A stretch of DNA of 8,196 nt. Origin: CAZYMF01 sp964648215 (lineage in GTDB: Bacteria; Desulfobacterota; Binatia; HRBIN30; JACQVA1). The notes below the pieces were generated by a model. The model was not told the origin of the DNA and ran no database searches. It saw only the letters and a program-made list of their open reading frames with translations. The position numbers were made by a program, and so were the translations under genes. The stretch spans positions 1 to 8,196 of the forward strand of contig CAZYMF010000213.1 of NCBI GenBank assembly GCA_964648215.1. The letters are read 5' to 3'. Positions 1-6,318 of the stretch are shown here, piece by piece (within the stretch, counting starts at the first letter, position 1; every line of letters starts with the position of its first letter).

Positions 1-4
1 GCTT

Positions 5-1123
5 ATGGTGCGCGTCGATGCCGTCGGCGATCGAGCCGACATGCGTCGCTTCATCCGCTTCCCCTGGCAGGTATACGCCGGCGACCCGCACTGGGTGGCG
101 CCTCTGCTGCTGGAGCGCCGGCAGTTCTTCAATGCCCGGCGCAACCCGTTCTTTCGCCACGCCGAGGCGCAGTACTTCCTCGCCCGCCGCGGCGACGAGG
201 TCGTCGGCACCATTGCCGCCGCCGTCGATCGCAATTACGTCGACTTCCAGAAACAACCGATCGGCTATTTCGGCTTCTTCGAGCTGATCGACGATGCCGA
301 GGTGGCCAGCGCGCTGCTCGATGCCGCCGCTTCCTGGCTGCGCGCGCGCGGCATGCAGATCATGCGCGGGCCGCACAACTTCACCACCAACCACGAGGTG
401 GGACTGCTGATCGACGGCTTCGACGACGATCCGGTGGTCATGACGACCTACAACCCACCATACTACCAGCGCCTCTGCGAGCAGGCCGGGCTGCAAAAGG
501 CGAAGGACCTGTACGCCTACTGGCTCGATGCCGGGTCAGCGGCGCCGCCCGGCCTGGCGGAGGCCGCCGAGCGGACGCGCGAGCGCGCCAAGGTCCGCAT
601 CACCAAGATCAACCTGCGCGACTACAAGAACGAAGCCAAGCGGGTGCAGCGGATCTACAACCAGGCGTGGAGCGGGAACTGGGGCTTCGTGCCGGTCACC
701 GACGAGGAGGTCGAGGAGATGGCGCGCGGGCTGCGCTGGCTGGCCGATCCCGACCTCGTTCTCTACGCCTGGGTCGAGGGCGAGCCCGAGCCGGTCGGCT
801 TCGTCGTCTGCCTGCCCGACATCAACCGCGCGCTCAAGCCATTGCGTGGCCACCTGTTTCCGTTCGGCTGGCTGCGGCTGCTGCTGGCCCGCCGCCACAT
901 TCACTTCGTGCGCATCTTCACTCTCGGCGTCCTGCCCGACCATCACCCGCTCGGCATTGGCGCCCTGTTGTACCTGGAGACCTGGCAGGCCGGCGTTCGC
1001 AGAGGCTACACCGCCGGCGAGATGAGCTGGATCCTCGAGGACAACGGCCCGATGAATGCGGCGCTGCAGATGGTGAACGCGCGCGTCTACAAGACCTGGC
1101 GCATCTACGACAAGGCGCTGTGA
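5..1123 (+). CDS. GNAT-fold N-acetyltransferase-like protein (YghO-type)
   Basis: A 372-residue protein of the large GNAT-like family that includes E. coli YghO; the acceptor substrate is unknown. The N-terminus (FIRFPWQVYAGDPHWVAPL, about residues 16-34, then NPFF near 47) is the family's opening signature. A VGTIAA strand follows near residue 67. The C-terminal acyl-CoA-binding part holds LGVLPDHHPLGIG (307-319), where the usual R/Q-x-x-G-x-G/A loop appears as H-x-x-x-G-I-G, then SWILEDN (341-347) and KTWRIY (363-368), both typical of the family. The ATG at position 5 puts the signature at its usual distance from the N-terminus, and full length fits the family. However, only four bases precede it, so no ribosome binding site is visible and a slightly earlier start cannot be excluded. 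The stop is 7 bases before the next gene, so the two are probably co-transcribed. Family assignment is fairly sure; the reaction is inferred. Confidence 0.82.
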   Translation: MVRVDAVGDRADMRRFIRFPWQVYAGDPHWVAPLLLERRQFFNARRNPFFRHAEAQYFLARRGDEVVGTIAAAVDRNYVDFQKQPIGYFGFFELIDDAEVASALLDAAASWLRARGMQIMRGPHNFTTNHEVGLLIDGFDDDPVVMTTYNPPYYQRLCEQAGLQKAKDLYAYWLDAGSAAPPGLAEAAERTRERAKVRITKINLRDYKNEAKRVQRIYNQAWSGNWGFVPVTDEEVEEMARGLRWLADPDLVLYAWVEGEPEPVGFVVCLPDINRALKPLRGHLFPFGWLRLLLARRHIHFVRIFTLGVLPDHHPLGIGALLYLETWQAGVRRGYTAGEMSWILEDNGPMNAALQMVNARVYKTWRIYDKAL

Positions 1124-1130
1124 GGCCGCG

Positions 1131-1811
1131 GTGCACCGCTACGACGTCGTCACCTTCGATTGCTACGGCACGTTGATCGACTGGATCGGCGGCATCACCG
1201 ACGCGGTCGAAGCGGCGGCGCAGCGCGCCGGTCACGTGATCGCGCGCAAGGACATCTTCCCCGCCTACCTGCGCGCCGAGATGGCGGTCGAGTCGAGCGT
1301 CTACCGCCTCTACCGCGAGATCCTCGCCGAGACCGGACGGCGGGTGGCGGGCGAGCTCGGCTGGCATCTGCCCGAGGGCGAGGCGGGCTTTCTCGCCGAC
1401 AGCCTTCCCGGGTGGAAACCCTTTCCCGACACCAACCACGCCCTCGAGCGCCTGCGCGCCGCCGGCTGTCGTCTCGGCATCCTGTCGAACATCGACGACG
1501 ATCTGCTCGCCGCCACCCGGCACCACTTCCGGGTCGACTTCGATCTCATCGTCACCGCGCAGCGGGTGAAGTCGTACAAGCCGGCGCACGCGCACTTCCT
1601 CGAGGCGCGCCGGCGCATCGAGGCGAGCCACACGGGCGCGCGCTGGCTGCACGCGGCGCAGAGCCACTATCACGACGTGATCCCGGCCGTCGCTCTCGAA
1701 GTCCCCGTCGCCTGGGTCAACCGGCAGCGCGAGATCCTCGCGCCGGGCGCGGTGCGGCCGCTGCACGAGGTGCACGACCTCAAAGCTCTCGCCGACTGGC
1801 TGGCGCCGTGA
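1131..1811 (+). CDS. HAD-superfamily hydrolase, haloacid dehalogenase type II-like
   Basis: A 226-residue cytosolic HAD hydrolase with all four motifs. Motif I is TFDCYGTLIDW, with the predicted nucleophile D10 and the D-x-Y-G-T arrangement of L-2-haloacid dehalogenases rather than the phosphatase D-x-D-G-T. Motif II is LGILSN (S119, N120). Motif III is VKSYKP (K150). Motif IV is HAAQSHYHDVIPA (D182). A helical cap lies between motifs I and II (about 20-95). In this subclass D10 attacks carbon-halogen or related electrophilic carbons, but many members are not dehalogenases, so the substrate is open. Motif IV has Gln177 and His179 where well-studied dehalogenases have Ser and Asn; such Q-S-x-x-H-D variants seem common in uncharacterised members. 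The start must be the GTG, because the next in-frame ATG (1281) lies beyond the nucleophile. GAGG at 1122-1125 is a usable ribosome binding site overlapping the upstream stop. The stop codon lies inside a palindrome. Confidence 0.85.
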   Translation: MHRYDVVTFDCYGTLIDWIGGITDAVEAAAQRAGHVIARKDIFPAYLRAEMAVESSVYRLYREILAETGRRVAGELGWHLPEGEAGFLADSLPGWKPFPDTNHALERLRAAGCRLGILSNIDDDLLAATRHHFRVDFDLIVTAQRVKSYKPAHAHFLEARRRIEASHTGARWLHAAQSHYHDVIPAVALEVPVAWVNRQREILAPGAVRPLHEVHDLKALADWLAP

Positions 1812-1832
1812 CGGGCCCGTCACCCGTCACCC
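1808..1832. repeat. Palindrome with tandem 7-nt repeat in a convergent junction
   Basis: Positions 1808-1823 (GTGACGGGCCCGTCAC) form a perfect 16-nt palindrome that contains the TGA stop of the HAD gene. Its right half runs into a direct heptad repeat: GTCACCC occurs at 1819-1825 and again at 1826-1832. Read with the left half, the site is one unit in one orientation facing two in the other. It occupies most of the 34-nt gap between two convergent genes. It could act as a bidirectional transcription-end hairpin, although it has no loop and no T-tract follows. The period matches the two larger repeat islands in this window. Confidence 0.6.
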
Positions 1833-1845
1833 AACACCTGCCCCC

Positions 1846-2643
1846 CTATCGCTCCGCATCGCCCGGCGGCACGTTCGAGAAGTCCGGGCTGCGCTTGGCG
1901 AAGAACGCCGACACCGCCTCGAGATTCTCGGGCGAGCCGATGCGATGGAGGAAGGCCTCGTCCTCGCGCCGCCGCGCCGCGGCCACCTGCTCCTGGCGGG
2001 TGGCCAGCACCAGACGCTTGGTCCAGCGCAGCGAGCCGAGCGGCTTGGCGGCCAGTTGCCGCGCCCGCTCCATCGCGGCGGGCAGCAGCCCTTGCGGGTC
2101 GCACAGATGCGTGGCGATTCCCAGCTCGACCGCGCGCTCGGCGGAGAGGAAGTCCGACTCGAAGAGCAGGTCGATCGCCCGGCGATAACCCAGCAGGGCC
2201 GGCAACAGATAGCTGCTGGCGGCCTCGGGCACGACACCGAGTGTGATGAAGGGAGCGCGCAGCCGCGCGCCGCGCGCAATGTACGCGTAGTCGCAGTGCA
2301 GCAACAGGGTCAGGCCGATGCCCACGCCGACGCCGTTGACGGCGGCGATGAGCGGCTTGTCGAAGACGCACAGGCGATCCATGAACGAGCTGAAGCCGTG
2401 ACCCTCGGCGCTCTCGGCCGAGCTCTCGCCGATCATCTCGCCGAGATCGGCGCCGGCGGAGAAGGCGTTGCCGGCCCCGGTGACCACGACCACGCGCACC
2501 GTGTCGCGCTCCTGCGCCTCGCCGAGCGCATCGCGGAAGTCACACCACATCTGATGGTTGAAGGCGTTCTTGCGCTCGGGCCGGTTGAGGGTGACGAGCA
2601 GCACTCCCCCGGACAGTTCCTCGATCACGGTCGCACGCGGCAT
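1846..2643 (-). CDS. Enoyl-CoA hydratase/isomerase family protein, probably a delta3,delta2-enoyl-CoA isomerase
   Basis: A 265-residue crotonase-fold protein acting on acyl-CoA thioesters. The fold is clear from LVTLNRPERKNAF (16-28), the first oxyanion-hole segment FSAGADLGEM (61-70), the second in NGVGVGIGLTLLLHCD (103-118) and the C-terminal KRSPDFS tail. The active-site loop is FITLGVVPEAASSYLLP (132-148). Here the hydratase residue matching rat Glu144 is Phe132 and the one matching Glu164 is Asp158. Glu140 in PEAASS sits where ECI2-type isomerases (SPEGCSS in human ECI2) carry their single catalytic Glu. That suggests shifting of 3-enoyl-CoA double bonds to the 2-trans form during beta-oxidation of unsaturated acids. 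The ATG at 2643 has a strong AAAAGGAG site and an upstream promoter. The gene is convergent with the HAD gene and divergent from the DUF2889 gene, so it is probably monocistronic. The fold is near certain; isomerase over hydratase is inference. Confidence 0.9.
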   Translation of the reverse strand: MPRATVIEELSGGVLLVTLNRPERKNAFNHQMWCDFRDALGEAQERDTVRVVVVTGAGNAFSAGADLGEMIGESSAESAEGHGFSSFMDRLCVFDKPLIAAVNGVGVGIGLTLLLHCDYAYIARGARLRAPFITLGVVPEAASSYLLPALLGYRRAIDLLFESDFLSAERAVELGIATHLCDPQGLLPAAMERARQLAAKPLGSLRWTKRLVLATRQEQVAAARRREDEAFLHRIGSPENLEAVSAFFAKRSPDFSNVPPGDAER

Positions 2644-2650
2644 GAGTCGG

Positions 2651-2658
2651 CTCCTTTT
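2651..2658 (-). promoter_or_regulatory. Strong ribosome binding site of the crotonase gene
   Basis: On the minus strand AAAAGGAG lies 7 bases before the ATG at 2643. It decides the start: the open frame continues upstream past this point without another such signal. Confidence 0.85.
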
Positions 2659-2668
2659 CCCGCGCCGG

Positions 2669-2697
2669 CCTATACCCGGCGACAGCTCACCGGACAA
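2669..2697 (-). promoter_or_regulatory. Candidate sigma70-type promoter of the crotonase gene
   Basis: On the minus strand TTGTCC (2692-2697, 4 of 6 to TTGACA) and TATAGG (2669-2674, 4 of 6 to TATAAT) are separated by exactly 17 bases. Transcription would begin near 2662, just upstream of the ribosome binding site, giving a leader of about 20 bases. I saw no equally good promoter for the divergent DUF2889 gene in the same 111-nt gap. Confidence 0.5.
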
Positions 2698-2754
2698 GCT
2701 CGCCCCAGATCGGTCCCGGTGGCTCGAGCGGCGTTCGTGCGCTATGAGAGCCGG

Positions 2755-3318
2755 ATGCCGGACGTTGCTGCCATCTATCACCGCACCAAGGAAGTGAACA
2801 TCTACCCGATCGCGGGCGATCGGTTCCTGATCGAGGCGTTTCTCCAGGACGAGGTCCACGACGTCCACGCCGAGATCGAGATCCTCCACCCCTCTCTCGA
2901 GATCGTCGCGGCGCGCAGCGAGGTGCGCAACGGCCCGTTCACCAACATCTGCAACATGACGCACCCCAACGTCGAGCGGCTCGTCGGGATGCGGGTCGCG
3001 CGCGGCTTCACCGGCGAGGCGCGCAAGATCGTCGGCGGCCCGAACGGCTGCCACCGGGTCTCCGAGCTCCTGGTCGAGATCGCCCAGGCGGCCTACCAGC
3101 TCCACTTCGTGCGCCTGTTCCAGAGCGCGTCCGCCGAGCAGCGGGCGCGCGAGGACGTGCCCGCCCAGCGGCACGCGTTCGTCATCGACAACATACCCGG
3201 CATGCGCAACACCTGCTTCTCCTACAGCGAGAGCAGCCGCGCCCTCGTCGCCGAGAAGGCCGCGCCGCTGCGCCTGCGCGCGCAGCGGATGCCGGTGCGC
3301 CGGATCGACGGCGAGTAG
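2755..3318 (+). CDS. DUF2889 family protein
   Basis: A 187-residue protein that I assign to DUF2889, a family without an established function. Family-like traits are the N-terminal HRTKEVNIYPIAGDRFLIEAFLQDEVHDV (9-37), which reads as beta strands carrying an x-A/G-x-L-x-D-x-x-H pattern. A central segment follows with LVGMRVARGFT (76-86). The signature block GGPNGCHRVSELL (94-106) corresponds to the family's G-C-T/H-H-L-x-E-L-L, followed by a helix ending AAYQ. Further cysteines at 66 (NICNM) and 154 (RNTCFSYS) may, with Cys99 and His100, form a binding or catalytic site; that is inference. No signal peptide or membrane segment is seen, so it is probably cytosolic. The ATG at 2755 has GAGAG four bases upstream. 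A GTG at 2737 is possible but has no better site. It is divergent from the crotonase and convergent with the amidohydrolase, so it is likely transcribed alone. Confidence 0.75.
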   Translation: MPDVAAIYHRTKEVNIYPIAGDRFLIEAFLQDEVHDVHAEIEILHPSLEIVAARSEVRNGPFTNICNMTHPNVERLVGMRVARGFTGEARKIVGGPNGCHRVSELLVEIAQAAYQLHFVRLFQSASAEQRAREDVPAQRHAFVIDNIPGMRNTCFSYSESSRALVAEKAAPLRLRAQRMPVRRIDGE

Positions 3319-3345
3319 CCCGAGCCTCTGGGGTCGGCCTTCGGC

Positions 3346-4530
3346 TCAGGCCACGAGCGCGCGCAGGTTCTCGCGCATGATCTTGCGCACCGCCTCGCCC
3401 GGCAGGTCCGCGAGCTCGTCGGCGAACTCGGCGGGCCAGAGCAGACCTTCGGGGTGGGGATAGTCCGACCCGTTCAGGACGTGGTCGACGCCGATGGTCT
3501 CGGCGAGCCCGGGCATGTCGTCCTCGAAGAACGGCGCCACCCAGACGTTCTGGCGAAACATGTCGCTCGGCTTCAGCGGCGGCGCGCCGAAGCGCCACAT
3601 GTCCTTGCTGTACAGCCGCGCGATGTGGTCGAGCTTGGTGAGCAGCGGCCGCACCCAGGTCGAGCCGTACTCGACGCTCAGCACCTTGAGTCGCGGGAAG
3701 CGGCCGAAGACGTTGTCGGCGATCAGGGCGGTCATGGTGTCGGCCACCGGCCGCTCGGTGAACGACAGGACGTACTCCATCAGCGAGTGCCGGTGCGAGG
3801 GCGGATGCGGCCGCAGCCCCCACGGCGTGTTGTAGATCTCGCTGAACGGAGTGCGGCCGATGTGGTAGACGACGTTGATGCCCGACTCCTCGCAGCGGGC
3901 CCAGAACGGGTCGAAGTGCGGATCGCCGGGCGAGCGCCCCTCGATGGGGCCGGCGGTCACCACCAGGAAACGCGCGCCCCGGGCCAGCAGCCGGTCGAGC
4001 TCGCGAATCGCCTCGTCGCGGTCGAGCAACGAGTTGATCGGCGCGCCGTAGATGTGTCCGTCGGCGCCGTAGCCCCAGTCCTCTTCGAGCCAGCGGTTGA
4101 AGGCGCGGATCGTCGGGTACAGCACCTCGCGGTGTTGCGGCTCGCGTAGCTGCGGCTCGACGCCGACGCCGGCCGTCGGCAGCATCAGGCACGCCTCGAC
4201 GTTCTGCTCGTCCATCTTGCGCCGGCGGGCGGCGCGATCGACGAACTCGGGCACCTGCAGCGCGTTGATCGGGCTCAGGCTGGGGCTGCCGCCGGCGTCG
4301 CTCGTGCCGCGCAGGAACTCCTTCATGATCCCCGGCGGCCCGACGCTGTCGCCCACGCCGACGCTGAAGAACTGGCAGCGCTCGTTGCCGACGTACATGC
4401 GGCCGTTGTTCGCGCGGTCGACCCGGACGCTCCGCTCCCTGTACTTCGCCTCGATGTGCCGCGTGAAGCAGTCGTCGGGCTCGTAGTAGTGATTGTCCGC
4501 GTCGTAGATGCGATAGCTCAGCTCGGGCAT
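3346..4530 (-). CDS. Metal-dependent amidohydrolase (amidohydrolase 2 / ACMSD-like TIM barrel)
   Basis: A 394-residue predicted cytosolic TIM-barrel hydrolase or decarboxylase of the amidohydrolase_2 family. The first metal-site strand is IYDADNHYYEP, with D12 and H14 as the D-x-H pair. LMLPTAGVGVE (116-125) and APINSLLD (163-170) are typical inner strands. VVYHIG supplies His223, VEYGSTWV (286-293) has the conserved Glu287, and LNGSDYPHPEG (352-362) carries the catalytic or metal-binding Asp356 with the usual G-S-D-x-P-H context. Members include decarboxylases and hydrolases of aromatic or lactone-like compounds, so the substrate cannot be read from sequence. The start at 4530 is fixed by AGGAG seven bases upstream. 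The frame stays open for about 950 bases upstream, but that part is an R/A/H-rich shadow of the DUF4380 gene. It lies 29 bases after the DUF4380 stop on the same strand, so the two are probably one operon. Confidence 0.88.
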   Translation of the reverse strand: MPELSYRIYDADNHYYEPDDCFTRHIEAKYRERSVRVDRANNGRMYVGNERCQFFSVGVGDSVGPPGIMKEFLRGTSDAGGSPSLSPINALQVPEFVDRAARRRKMDEQNVEACLMLPTAGVGVEPQLREPQHREVLYPTIRAFNRWLEEDWGYGADGHIYGAPINSLLDRDEAIRELDRLLARGARFLVVTAGPIEGRSPGDPHFDPFWARCEESGINVVYHIGRTPFSEIYNTPWGLRPHPPSHRHSLMEYVLSFTERPVADTMTALIADNVFGRFPRLKVLSVEYGSTWVRPLLTKLDHIARLYSKDMWRFGAPPLKPSDMFRQNVWVAPFFEDDMPGLAETIGVDHVLNGSDYPHPEGLLWPAEFADELADLPGEAVRKIMRENLRALVA

Positions 4531-4537
4531 GGCTCCG

Positions 4538-4542
4538 CTCCT
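4538..4542 (-). promoter_or_regulatory. Ribosome binding site that fixes the amidohydrolase start
   Basis: AGGAG on the minus strand lies 7 bases before the ATG at 4530, inside the short gap after the upstream gene's stop. It separates the real start from the long open frame that continues upstream. Confidence 0.8.
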
Positions 4543-4559
4543 GGCGTTGTTCGGTTTCG

Positions 4560-5597
4560 TCAGTGGCCGATGGCGCCGGCCTGCCGTAGCCACTTGTCGA
4601 GGTCGCGCAGCGCGCCGGCCTCGTCGGTGGCGACGGAGACGCCGCTGTAGAGCGACCACTCCTCCGGGTACACGATCTGCTCGCCCGGCTTGAGAGTGTC
4701 CAGCGTGCTCAGGTTCTCCAGCTCGAGGAACTCCGCGGACGAGTAGACCTCCACGGTCGCGCCGCCGTCGGTGTAGGCCCCGCCGGGCTGGTGCGGGAAG
4801 CGTTTCACGTAGAGCACGTTCCCGCGCAGGTAGCTGGCCCAGCCCTGCCAGGTGTCGACGCCGATCTTGCTCTCGTCCGGCCGCCGGCCGGTGAGGCCGG
4901 GCGGCGACGGCTGCACCTTGCCCTGGTCGACCTGGACCAGGCGGTCGCCGAAGCTGTAGCGCGGGTCGGCGAACTTGGCGTAGCTCCACAGGATCAGGCT
5001 GCGGGTGTCGAAGAACGCGCTCGGGTCGCCGATGTCGAGCGGCACCAGGGCGCGCCCGCCCGGGCGCATGACCGACAGGCTCCAGGCGGCATAGCGCACC
5101 GGGTGGTCGCTGACGTTCTTGATGCGCGACACGAGCTGGGCGCGCGGCTGGCCGGCGACGAGCACGACCTCGACGCTCTTCTGGATGCCGGCGCGCGGCT
5201 CCACCGGTCCGGTGACGCGCACGCCGCCGTTCTTCAGCTCCTCGACGGTGCAGCGCTGGTTGTCGGGCTCGTAGGTGGTCTCCTTCTCCTCCGGCGCCAC
5301 CCACAGGCGCCAGCCGCCGCGAAAGACCCACTCGGCCTCGCCCGTCTTCCCGAGCTCGGCGGGGCGCAGGTAGAACACGTTGTCGCCGCCGGTCAGGCGG
5401 AAGTCGACGATGCGCGGGCCGATGGCCGTGGTGATCGCGAGCTCGACGCGACCGTTGCTCAGCGTGTAGGTGTCGGGCCAACCGTGGTAGTCACCGCGCT
5501 GCCTGCCGTGCATGGTGTCGGCTCCTGCTCCGATCGGGGCCGCCAGCACCAGCGCCAGGAGCCACACGATCCGTCTGAAATTCGCCAGCGTATTCAC
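4560..5597 (-). CDS. Exported DUF4380 domain protein (galactose-mutarotase-like fold)
   Basis: A 345-residue protein with a cleavable signal peptide: basic n-region FRR (7-9), hydrophobic IVWLLALVLAAPIGAGA (10-26) and likely cleavage after A24-G25-A26. No lipobox cysteine is present, so a periplasmic or secreted soluble protein is expected. The mature part fits DUF4380, a domain related to the galactose mutarotase-like sugar-binding fold. The signs are LSNGRVELAITTAIGPRIVDF (46-66), GGWRLWVAPE (94-103), the paired strands near ASYLRGNVLYVKRF (254-267) and FLELENLSTLDTLKPGEQIVYPEEWSLY (290-317). It may bind or epimerise a carbohydrate, but the activity is not established. The start is a GTG at 5597: AAGGGAG lies six bases upstream, and the signal peptide begins directly after it. 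An upstream extension would put charged residues before the signal. It is the first gene of a probable operon with the amidohydrolase and is divergent from YqgE. Confidence 0.8.
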   Translation of the reverse strand: MNTLANFRRIVWLLALVLAAPIGAGADTMHGRQRGDYHGWPDTYTLSNGRVELAITTAIGPRIVDFRLTGGDNVFYLRPAELGKTGEAEWVFRGGWRLWVAPEEKETTYEPDNQRCTVEELKNGGVRVTGPVEPRAGIQKSVEVVLVAGQPRAQLVSRIKNVSDHPVRYAAWSLSVMRPGGRALVPLDIGDPSAFFDTRSLILWSYAKFADPRYSFGDRLVQVDQGKVQPSPPGLTGRRPDESKIGVDTWQGWASYLRGNVLYVKRFPHQPGGAYTDGGATVEVYSSAEFLELENLSTLDTLKPGEQIVYPEEWSLYSGVSVATDEAGALRDLDKWLRQAGAIGH

Positions 5598-5603
5598 CGC
5601 CGT

Positions 5604-5610
5604 CTCCCTT
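5604..5610 (-). promoter_or_regulatory. Ribosome binding site supporting a GTG start
   Basis: AAGGGAG on the minus strand is 6 bases before the GTG at 5597 and selects that codon over upstream ATGs in the same open frame, which lack a comparable site. Confidence 0.75.
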
Positions 5611-5635
5611 CGGATTCCGCGGCCGCACAAGGATA

Positions 5636-5664
5636 TTGGATTACCCGGCCACACGCCCTATCAT
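5636..5664 (+). promoter_or_regulatory. Candidate promoter for yqgE, possibly giving a leaderless transcript
   Basis: TTGGAT (5636-5641, 3 of 6 to TTGACA) and TATCAT (5659-5664, 5 of 6 to TATAAT) are 17 bases apart. Transcription would begin near 5671, one base before the ATG at 5672. This fits the absence of any Shine-Dalgarno sequence before that ATG. The -35 match is weak, so the call is tentative. Confidence 0.35.
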
Positions 5665-5671
5665 GCCTGTC

Positions 5672-6238
5672 ATGAGTGAGCAGGGGAAATCCGCAGACGG
5701 GTTGGCACCGACGCTGCTGCTGTCGATGCCGCAGCTGGACGATCCCAACTTCAAGCGCACCGTCGTGCTCCTGTGCGAGCACAACAGCGACGGGGCCTTC
5801 GGCCTGGTGCTCAATCGCCCCACGGGAACGGCGGCCACCGACGTGATCGAGCTCGATCCGCCGGCCGAGAGCGACAGCGGGCTGCAGCTCTGGGTCGGCG
5901 GGCCGGTGGAGCAGCATCGCGGCTGGATCCTGGTGCACGAAGAGCCGAGCGACGTCGAGGCCCTGCGCGTCAGCGACGGCCTCTATCTTTCCGCCTCGCC
6001 CGTCCTGTTGCGCCGGTTGCTGGAGGGACCGGTGCCGCCGCGCAGCCGCTTTCTGATCGGCTACGCCGGCTGGGGGCCGGGGCAGCTCGACACCGAGCTG
6101 ATGCAGTCGGCCTGGCTGACCACGGACGTGGCTCTCGACCTGGTGTTCGACACCGACGCCGAGCTCATGTGGGAAGCCGCCATCCGCCGCCTCGGCGTCG
6201 ATCCCAACGCGCTGCAGATGACGCCGGGGGTGCACTGA
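5672..6238 (+). CDS. yqgE: YqgE/AlgH family protein (UPF0301)
   Basis: A 188-residue cytosolic protein of the YqgE/AlgH family, whose molecular function is unsettled; AlgH was named from alginate regulation in Pseudomonas. The family signatures are in order: LLLSMPQLDDPNFKRTVVLLCEHN (15-38), GAFGLVLNRP (41-50), WVGGPV (74-79), RGWILVH (83-89), GYAGWGPGQLDTEL (130-143), SAWL (146-149) and the C-terminal MWEAAIRRLGVDP (166-178). From the ATG at 5672 the length matches E. coli YqgE (187 residues). The frame is open further upstream to an ATG at 5663 and a TTG at 5636, but neither has a proper ribosome binding site and both lie inside the candidate promoter. It is divergent from the DUF4380 gene (74-nt gap) and convergent with the deacylase. 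There are no signs of damage. Family assignment is near certain. Confidence 0.95.
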   Translation: MSEQGKSADGLAPTLLLSMPQLDDPNFKRTVVLLCEHNSDGAFGLVLNRPTGTAATDVIELDPPAESDSGLQLWVGGPVEQHRGWILVHEEPSDVEALRVSDGLYLSASPVLLRRLLEGPVPPRSRFLIGYAGWGPGQLDTELMQSAWLTTDVALDLVFDTDAELMWEAAIRRLGVDPNALQMTPGVH

Positions 6239-6239
6239 A

Positions 6240-6314
6240 TCGGAAGGCAACAGGTCAAAGGTGAAAGCAGGAGAGCCAGATTCCGACTTTTACCTTTGAC
6301 CTTTCCGGCTCTCC
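6240..6314. repeat. Inverted heptad-repeat island between yqgE and the deacylase
   Basis: The gap of 80 nt between two convergent stops is almost wholly repeat. On the left, 7-nt units GTCAAAG (6254-6260) and GTGAAAG (6261-6267) face CTTTTAC (6287-6293) and CTTTGAC (6294-6300). Arms 6252-6267 and 6287-6302 pair over 16 positions with a single G-U, leaving a 19-nt loop. A looser unit ending in AG precedes (6240-6253). A second complementarity, GGAGAGCC (6270-6277) inside the loop with GGCTCTCC (6307-6314) beyond the stem, interleaves with the first. It could be a transcription end for both genes, but no T-tract follows on either strand. Confidence 0.75.
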
Positions 6315-6318
6315 GGCT

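Noticed and set aside
918..1823. Long minus-strand open frame across the acetyltransferase and HAD genes.
   Set aside because: It runs antisense to two genes with clear motifs and shows no homology-like motif of its own.
1945..2754. The DUF2889 frame is open far upstream, suggesting a 457-residue protein.
   Set aside because: The extension is antisense to the crotonase and lacks domain features. Family length fits the ATG at 2755.
2644..3174. The crotonase frame is open upstream on the minus strand, suggesting a longer protein.
   Set aside because: The extension is antisense to DUF2889 and crosses the promoter and ribosome binding site. The crotonase fold starts right after the ATG at 2643.
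3319..3345. Possible terminator hairpin (GAGCC/GGCTC) between the convergent DUF2889 and amidohydrolase genes.
   Set aside because: Only five base pairs with a mismatched interior and no T-tract; too weak to call.
4531..5481. The amidohydrolase frame stays open about 950 bases upstream, suggesting a much longer fused protein.
   Set aside because: The extra part is rich in Arg, Ala and His, has no recognisable domain and overlaps the well-supported DUF4380 gene on the same strand. A strong ribosome binding site marks the start at 4530.
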